The translations under genes were made by a program, and so were the position numbers. Below are positions 59,884 to 64,000 of a DNA stretch of 64,000 nt, in pieces. Source of the DNA: Dankookia rubra (GTDB lineage Bacteria; Pseudomonadota; Alphaproteobacteria; Acetobacterales; Acetobacteraceae); the NCBI RefSeq assembly GCF_004355005.1, contig NZ_SMSJ01000020.1:1-64000 (forward strand), written 5' to 3'. Below the pieces are notes generated by a model that was given only the letters and a program-made list of their open reading frames with translations, did not search any database and was not told the DNA's origin. The stretch's first letter is position 1. Every line of letters starts with the position of its first letter.

Positions 59884-61494
59884 TCAGCGCGCCGGGAAGG
59901 GCCTGTTGTCCTGGTCGCACCGCGTGCCCCGCGGCGGCAGCGTCCCATCGATGATGTAGTCGGCGATGAAGGCCTGGGCGCAGCGGCTCGGGTTCAGCAG
60001 CTCCGTATGGCCGAAGCCGTCGACGGTCAGCAGGCGTCCGCGCGCCAGCTCGCGCGCCATCCGCACGGAGCTGGCATAGGCCGTCGCCGGGTCGAAGGTG
60101 TTGCCGACCACCAGCACCGGCGCGGCGGTCCGCCGGTCCCAGGGCCCGAGATAGGGATCGGCCGCCCTGGCCGTCCAGCCGACGCAATAGGCGACGAAGG
60201 GCCAGGCCGAGATCCCGGCGCGCGCGTAGCTCCGCAGGGCCTGCTCGGACGCGGCCTCCTCGGTCATCGGGTTGGGGCTCTCGCCGCAGATCACCGAGAG
60301 CTGCCGCCCGGCGCTGGTGACGTAGACACCCGGGGCGGCCGCGCCGGCTGCCGCGGCCGTCGGCGGTGCCGCGGCAGCGGCGGTGGCCGCCTCGCCGGCC
60401 TCCGCGGCCTTCTGCAGGAAGTCGGCGACCGCGGCCCAGCCGGGGAAGCGGCCGAAGCCGGGCAAGGGATCGATCAGGTAGATCGAGCTCTGGACATAGA
60501 CGGTGATGTCGCGGTCGTCGATCGGCTGGCCCTCGACCACCAGGCCGGATCGCGCGCGCTCCAGCAGGTCGCGCCACTTCCGCCGGGTGGCCTCCGGCGA
60601 GCCGGCGGAAAAGGCGCAGGCCGTCGCATCGACCCTGCCGCATTCGTCGAGGAAGGCTCTGACCGTCGCCCGCGACCCGCGATCCGAGCCGAGCCGGATG
60701 AAGGTGCTGAGCGACAGGTCCTCGCCCGCATCCCCGGCCCAGGCCGCCGGCGCCACCGCGCCGTCGAGCACCATCGCGCGCAGCCGGTCGGGGAAGAGGT
60801 TGGCATAGGTGGCGCCGAGGAAGGTGCCGTAGGAGGTGCCGTAGTAGTTCATCCGCTCCTCGCCGACCGCCTGCCGCAGCAGGTCGAGGTCGCGGGCATT
60901 GTCGGCGGTCGAGACATGCGCGAGCAGGTCGCCGTTGCGCGCGATGCAGGCGGCGTTCAGCGCGGTGCGGGCGGCAGCGTCGGCGGCGAGTTCCTCCGGC
61001 GTGACGGCCAGGCTCTGCAGCCGGGCGTCGAGGAAGGCCGCCTCCGCCTCGGCGCTGTCGAAGCACTGCACGACCGGGGTGGTGCGGCCGCCCATGCCGC
61101 GCGGGTCCCAGCTGATGATGTCGAAGCGGTCCCGCACCCGCTCGGGGAAGCCGCCGATCGCCGCCGGCAGGTACTGCGTGCCCGCGTCGCTCGGCCCGCC
61201 GGGATTCCAGAACAGCGTGCCGAGCCGCCGGGCGCCGTCGCGGGCGGGATGCCTGATCACCGCCAGGCTGAAGATTCCATGGCCGGGCTTGGCATGGTCC
61301 ATCGGCACCACGGCCGTGGCGCAGAGGAAGGCGTCCGTCGGCGCGCTGCCCGCGGGGGCGGGCGGGCAGGCTTCCCAGGCCAGGGTCGGGACCGGCACGG
61401 ATCGGTCCGCTTCCGCGGGGGCCAGGGGCAGCAAGGCGGACAGCGAAGCCAGCAGGACAGAGGCAAGTCGCAAGGTGCTTTCCCCCCTCGGCAT
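59884..61494 (-). CDS. Exported alpha/beta hydrolase, S33/TAP-like tripeptidyl aminopeptidase family
   Basis: The product of about 536 residues has a signal peptide (ASVLLASLSALLPLAPAEA), an alpha/beta hydrolase domain with WNPGGPSDAGT and SWDPRGMGGR, the nucleophile elbow YYGTSYGTFLGATYA, and a C-terminal TAP-like domain with the acidic residue in VVGNTFDPATAY and the His in DGFGHTELLNPSRC. Cysteines in the cap suggest disulfides. It probably cleaves peptides or esters in the periplasm. ATG 61494 has no ribosome site; a TTG at 61473 has AGGGGGGAAAGCACC before it and starts a cleaner signal peptide. An Ala-rich insertion (about 30 residues) lies in the cap. Confidence 0.85.
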   Translation of the reverse strand: MPRGESTLRLASVLLASLSALLPLAPAEADRSVPVPTLAWEACPPAPAGSAPTDAFLCATAVVPMDHAKPGHGIFSLAVIRHPARDGARRLGTLFWNPGGPSDAGTQYLPAAIGGFPERVRDRFDIISWDPRGMGGRTTPVVQCFDSAEAEAAFLDARLQSLAVTPEELAADAAARTALNAACIARNGDLLAHVSTADNARDLDLLRQAVGEERMNYYGTSYGTFLGATYANLFPDRLRAMVLDGAVAPAAWAGDAGEDLSLSTFIRLGSDRGSRATVRAFLDECGRVDATACAFSAGSPEATRRKWRDLLERARSGLVVEGQPIDDRDITVYVQSSIYLIDPLPGFGRFPGWAAVADFLQKAAEAGEAATAAAAAPPTAAAAGAAAPGVYVTSAGRQLSVICGESPNPMTEEAASEQALRSYARAGISAWPFVAYCVGWTARAADPYLGPWDRRTAAPVLVVGNTFDPATAYASSVRMARELARGRLLTVDGFGHTELLNPSRCAQAFIADYIIDGTLPPRGTRCDQDNRPFPAR

Positions 61495-61650
61495 GTTAGA
61501 GTTCTGAACCGAGGCTAGGGACATCGTTTCCGGCGATCAAGGCCGGCCCGGCACCGCATCATCCGGCAGCGCGCGGCCGGCCTGCCGCCGGGCACGGCCA
61601 CGGCCGGGGACAGCCGCGCCGGCGCCGCAACCGGGCCCTCCAGGCAGGGT

Positions 61651-61673
61651 CGCGCCGCCCGGCAGGCGGCGCG
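61651..61673 (-). terminator. GC hairpin downstream of the acyl-CoA ligase gene
   Basis: CGCGCCGCC (61651-61659) and GGCGGCGCG (61665-61673) are exact complements around CGGCA, 17 bases after the ligase stop on the minus strand. No U-tract follows. Confidence 0.4.
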
Positions 61674-61689
61674 GTGCCGCGGCGCGCGG

Positions 61690-63330
61690 CTACCCCGCGC
61701 TGCGATCCCGGTACTTCTGCTTCAGCTCGGCCTTCCACAGCTTGCCGGTCGCCGTCAGCGGCAGGCTGTCGACGAATTCCACCTGGTCCGGCATCCACCA
61801 CCGCGCGACCTTGCCGTCGAAATAGGCCAGGATGTCGGCCTCCGTCGGGCTGGTGCCCGGCTTCGGCACCACCAGCAGCAGCGGCCGCTCGTCCCACTTG
61901 CTGTGGTGGATGCCGATGACGGCGGCCTGCTGCACCGCCGGGTGGCCCATGATCACGTTCTCCAGCGTGATGGAGCTGATCCACTCGCCGCCCGACTTGA
62001 TGACATCCTTGGCGCGGTCGACGATCTCCATCGAGCCGAATTCGTCGAGCGTCACCACGTCGCCGGTGCGGAACCAGCCATCCGCGGTGAAGGCCGGGTC
62101 GCCCGGGCGGTTGAAGTACTGGCTGGCGATCCAGGGGCCGCGCACCTCCAGCTCGCCGAAGGCCACGCCGTCATGCGCGATGTCCTTCCCCTCCCCGTCC
62201 CGCACCCGGATCTCGACGCCGAAGAGCGGCTTGCCCTGCTTGCGGCTGTACTCGACGAAGCGGTCGGCATCCCAATCGGCGTTCTGCGGCATGCGGGCGC
62301 CGGTGGTGCCGACCGGGCTGCATTCCGTCATGCCCCAGGCATGCAGGATCTCGACGCCGTATTCCTTCAGGAAGCCGGCATTGACCGGCGTCGGCAGCGC
62401 GGTGCCGCCGACCGCGAGCTTCGGCGGCCGGGCGAAGCGCCGCGCCGGGTCGGCTCGCAGCCATTGCAGCAGCGCGGTCCAGATGGTCGGCACCCCCGCC
62501 GAGCGGGTGACCCGCTCCTCCTCGATCAGCCGGTGGAGCGAGGCGGGGTCGAGCTTCGGCCCCGGCAGCACCAGGCTGCTGCCGGCGATGGCGGCGGCAT
62601 AGGGCACGCCCCAGGCATTCACGTGGAACATCGGCACGACCGGCATCACCACGTCCACGCTGGCCAGGTTGAAGACGTCCGGCGAGACCACGGACATGGC
62701 GTGCAGCACGGTCGAGCGGTGGCTGTACAGCACGCCCTTCGGGTCGCCCGTGGTGCCGGAGGTATAGCAGAGCGAGGAGGCCGAGCGCTCGTCGAGCTCG
62801 GGCCAGTCGTAGCGCCCCGGCCGGCCCTCGATCAGGCTCTCCTGCGCCACCACCTCGAACCGGCCGCGCAGCGGGCAGTCGGCGGGGATGTCGGCCTCGA
62901 TCCCCATGACGACGATGGTGCGGAGCGTCTCCGGCAGCCGGTCCGCCAGCGCCTCGGCACCCTTCATCAGGGTCGGGTCGACGAACAGGTGGGTATCGGC
63001 GGCGTCCTTCAGGATGAAGGCGATCTGGTCGGGGAAGAGCCGCGGGTTCACCGTGTGCAGCACGGCCCCCATGGACGACACGCCGTAATAGACCTCGAGG
63101 TGGCGGTGCTCGTTCCAGGCCAGGGTGGCGATGCGCTCGCCCGGCTGCACGCCGCGGGCCGCCAGCGCATGGGCGAGTTGCGCGGCGCGGGCGGCGACCT
63201 GCGGCCAGGTGTGACGGACCAGCGTACCGTCCGGCCGGGCGGAGACGATCTTCGCCCCGCCATGGTTCCGCGCCGCGTGCTCGAGCACGGCGGAGATCAG
63301 CAGCGGACGGTCCTGCATCAGGCCGAGCAT
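61690..63330 (-). CDS. AMP-dependent acyl-CoA ligase (medium/long-chain fatty-acid type)
   Basis: The 546-residue ANL-superfamily enzyme activates a carboxylic acid to the CoA thioester through an acyl-AMP. It has the P-loop YTSGTTGDPKGVLYSH, the A5-type motif LHAWGMTECSP, GWFRTGDVVTLDEFGSMEIV and the catalytic-lysine block LPLTATGKLWKAEL. The family form MLGLMQDRPLLISAVLEHAA at the N-terminus matches fatty-acid ligases close to AlkK. ATG 63330 is preceded by AGGGAGGCACC. It stands alone on the minus strand. Confidence 0.92.
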   Translation of the reverse strand: MLGLMQDRPLLISAVLEHAARNHGGAKIVSARPDGTLVRHTWPQVAARAAQLAHALAARGVQPGERIATLAWNEHRHLEVYYGVSSMGAVLHTVNPRLFPDQIAFILKDAADTHLFVDPTLMKGAEALADRLPETLRTIVVMGIEADIPADCPLRGRFEVVAQESLIEGRPGRYDWPELDERSASSLCYTSGTTGDPKGVLYSHRSTVLHAMSVVSPDVFNLASVDVVMPVVPMFHVNAWGVPYAAAIAGSSLVLPGPKLDPASLHRLIEEERVTRSAGVPTIWTALLQWLRADPARRFARPPKLAVGGTALPTPVNAGFLKEYGVEILHAWGMTECSPVGTTGARMPQNADWDADRFVEYSRKQGKPLFGVEIRVRDGEGKDIAHDGVAFGELEVRGPWIASQYFNRPGDPAFTADGWFRTGDVVTLDEFGSMEIVDRAKDVIKSGGEWISSITLENVIMGHPAVQQAAVIGIHHSKWDERPLLLVVPKPGTSPTEADILAYFDGKVARWWMPDQVEFVDSLPLTATGKLWKAELKQKYRDRSAG

Positions 63331-63399
63331 GGTTTGGTGCCTCCCTGGTTTGCCGTCGATATGAGGCGAGGCGGGTGGCGGCGACAAGGGCAGACGCGT

Positions 63400-63972
63400 T
63401 CAGGCGGGAGCGAGGACGAGGTCCAGCAGGCTCGGGCCCTCGGGCAGCCGGCCCTGCAGCATGGCGGCGAAGGCGGCATGCGGGTGAGGCAGCACCAAAT
63501 GCTGGTCGGCATGGTCGCGCGGCGCCTTCCCGTAAGGACCACCGATTGCCGCAATCAGGTCGGAATAATCGAATCCCGCGGCGCCGCCGGCCTGGACATT
63601 GATCCAGCGGCGCGCCCCGGCCTTTACCTGGGCCAGGAAGGCCGGGCCAATGCCGCGGGTGACCGGGTCGATAGTGATCAGCAGGTCCACTGGCCGTCCC
63701 TGCCGGCCGAGCGTGGCGGCGACCTTGGCTGCCGCATTGCCGCCCCAGCTATGGCCGACAAGACGGATCGGCCGGCTAGGCGGCTGCGCTTCGATCAGGT
63801 CGAGCACGGCGCCCTTCTGCCAATGAAAGAAGTAGTGGACCTCGCGCTCGGCGGCGTCCGGCCGGGCGCGCAGCCAGTCCACCACCTGGCCGACCTTGCG
63901 CAGCGTGCCGTCACCGGCGCCGCCGATGAGAACCAGCAGCGGCGTGACGGGCGGGGTGGCGGCGTCGGGCAT
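63400..63972 (-). CDS. Small alpha/beta-fold hydrolase
   Basis: The 190-residue product has TPLLVLIGGAGDGTL at the first strand, the nucleophile elbow LVGHSWGGNAAAK (catalytic Ser) and a possible Asp in LITIDPVTRG, with His in HADQHLVLPHPH near the end. It lacks a signal peptide and is short for the family, close to thioesterase/lipase-like minimal hydrolases. ATG 63972 lies near the window edge and the frame is complete. Substrate unknown. Confidence 0.75.
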   Translation of the reverse strand: MPDAATPPVTPLLVLIGGAGDGTLRKVGQVVDWLRARPDAAEREVHYFFHWQKGAVLDLIEAQPPSRPIRLVGHSWGGNAAAKVAATLGRQGRPVDLLITIDPVTRGIGPAFLAQVKAGARRWINVQAGGAAGFDYSDLIAAIGGPYGKAPRDHADQHLVLPHPHAAFAAMLQGRLPEGPSLLDLVLAPA

Positions 63973-64000
63973 GCGGTGGCTTCCGAGGAGGGGCCAGGCT

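Overview
The window is about 70 % GC, densely packed, and reads as a chromosomal segment of an alphaproteobacterium. The best fit is the Acetobacteraceae/Rhodospirillales (Roseomonas-like). Reasons are the cell-cycle regulator gcrA, an alphaproteobacterial aa3 oxidase cluster (coxB, ctaD, ctaB, coxF-like, ctaG, ctaE, DUF983, SURF1), a Rhodobacter-type PmtA, a TctC/Bug-type binding protein, and several solute-binding proteins without transport partners. This placement comes from gene content and style only; no database search was possible. I see no tRNA, rRNA, CRISPR array, prophage or intact insertion sequence.

Layout. 1-4.5 kb: end of a polysaccharide ABC exporter, purD, xseA and an M23 peptidase whose 5' end carries a nested palindromic repeat. 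4.6-8.5 kb: SDR oxidoreductase, TonB-dependent receptor, amino-acid binding protein. 8.5-12.45 kb: a TetR-controlled DevBCA-type exporter operon that includes a 74-residue exported protein and starts at a perfect 46-bp palindrome. 12.5-16.6 kb: lipid A/Kdo genes (LpxL-like, lpxK, waaA, DUF374). 16.7-19.8 kb: a PlcP-like phosphoesterase with an Agt-like glycosyltransferase, divergent from a diacylglycerol kinase; together they look like a membrane-lipid remodelling module. 19.8-20.8 kb: an AT-rich stretch and a decayed outer-membrane beta-barrel gene. 20.8-26.2 kb: small membrane protein, Tim44-like protein, peptide-type binding protein, secreted protein, MFS transporter, acidic protein. 26.2-31.6 kb: pmbA, M16 peptidase, PRISE-type reductase, thrC. 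31.8-41.8 kb: FAD monooxygenase, TctC, a toxin-antitoxin pair overlapping a DUF938 methyltransferase, GMC oxidoreductase, Sir2, HWE histidine kinase, MaoC-like protein, DUF1643. 41.8-51.6 kb: antiporter, M32 peptidase, the oxidase cluster, ArsR. 51.8-56.3 kb: mntH, lytic transglycosylase, pmtA, EamA transporter, gcrA. 56.5-64 kb: tandem paralogous peptide-type binding proteins (one broken by a single in-frame TGA), S33-type hydrolase, acyl-CoA ligase, alpha/beta hydrolase.

Genes that work together: the envelope-lipid genes (LpxL-like, lpxK, waaA, DUF374, PlcP-like, Agt-like, DAG kinase, pmtA) cover lipid A, phospholipid and probable glycolipid metabolism. The oxidase genes form one minus-strand operon with overlapping starts and stops. 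thrC and the M16 peptidase, which in relatives often follow SURF1, sit about 13 kb away here with unrelated genes in between. The most unusual items are the two-copy nested palindromic element (one copy inside an open frame), the DevBCA operon with its small exported protein and giant palindrome, the TA-methyltransferase overlap chain, and the tandem binding-protein paralogues that share a 101-bp identical tract.
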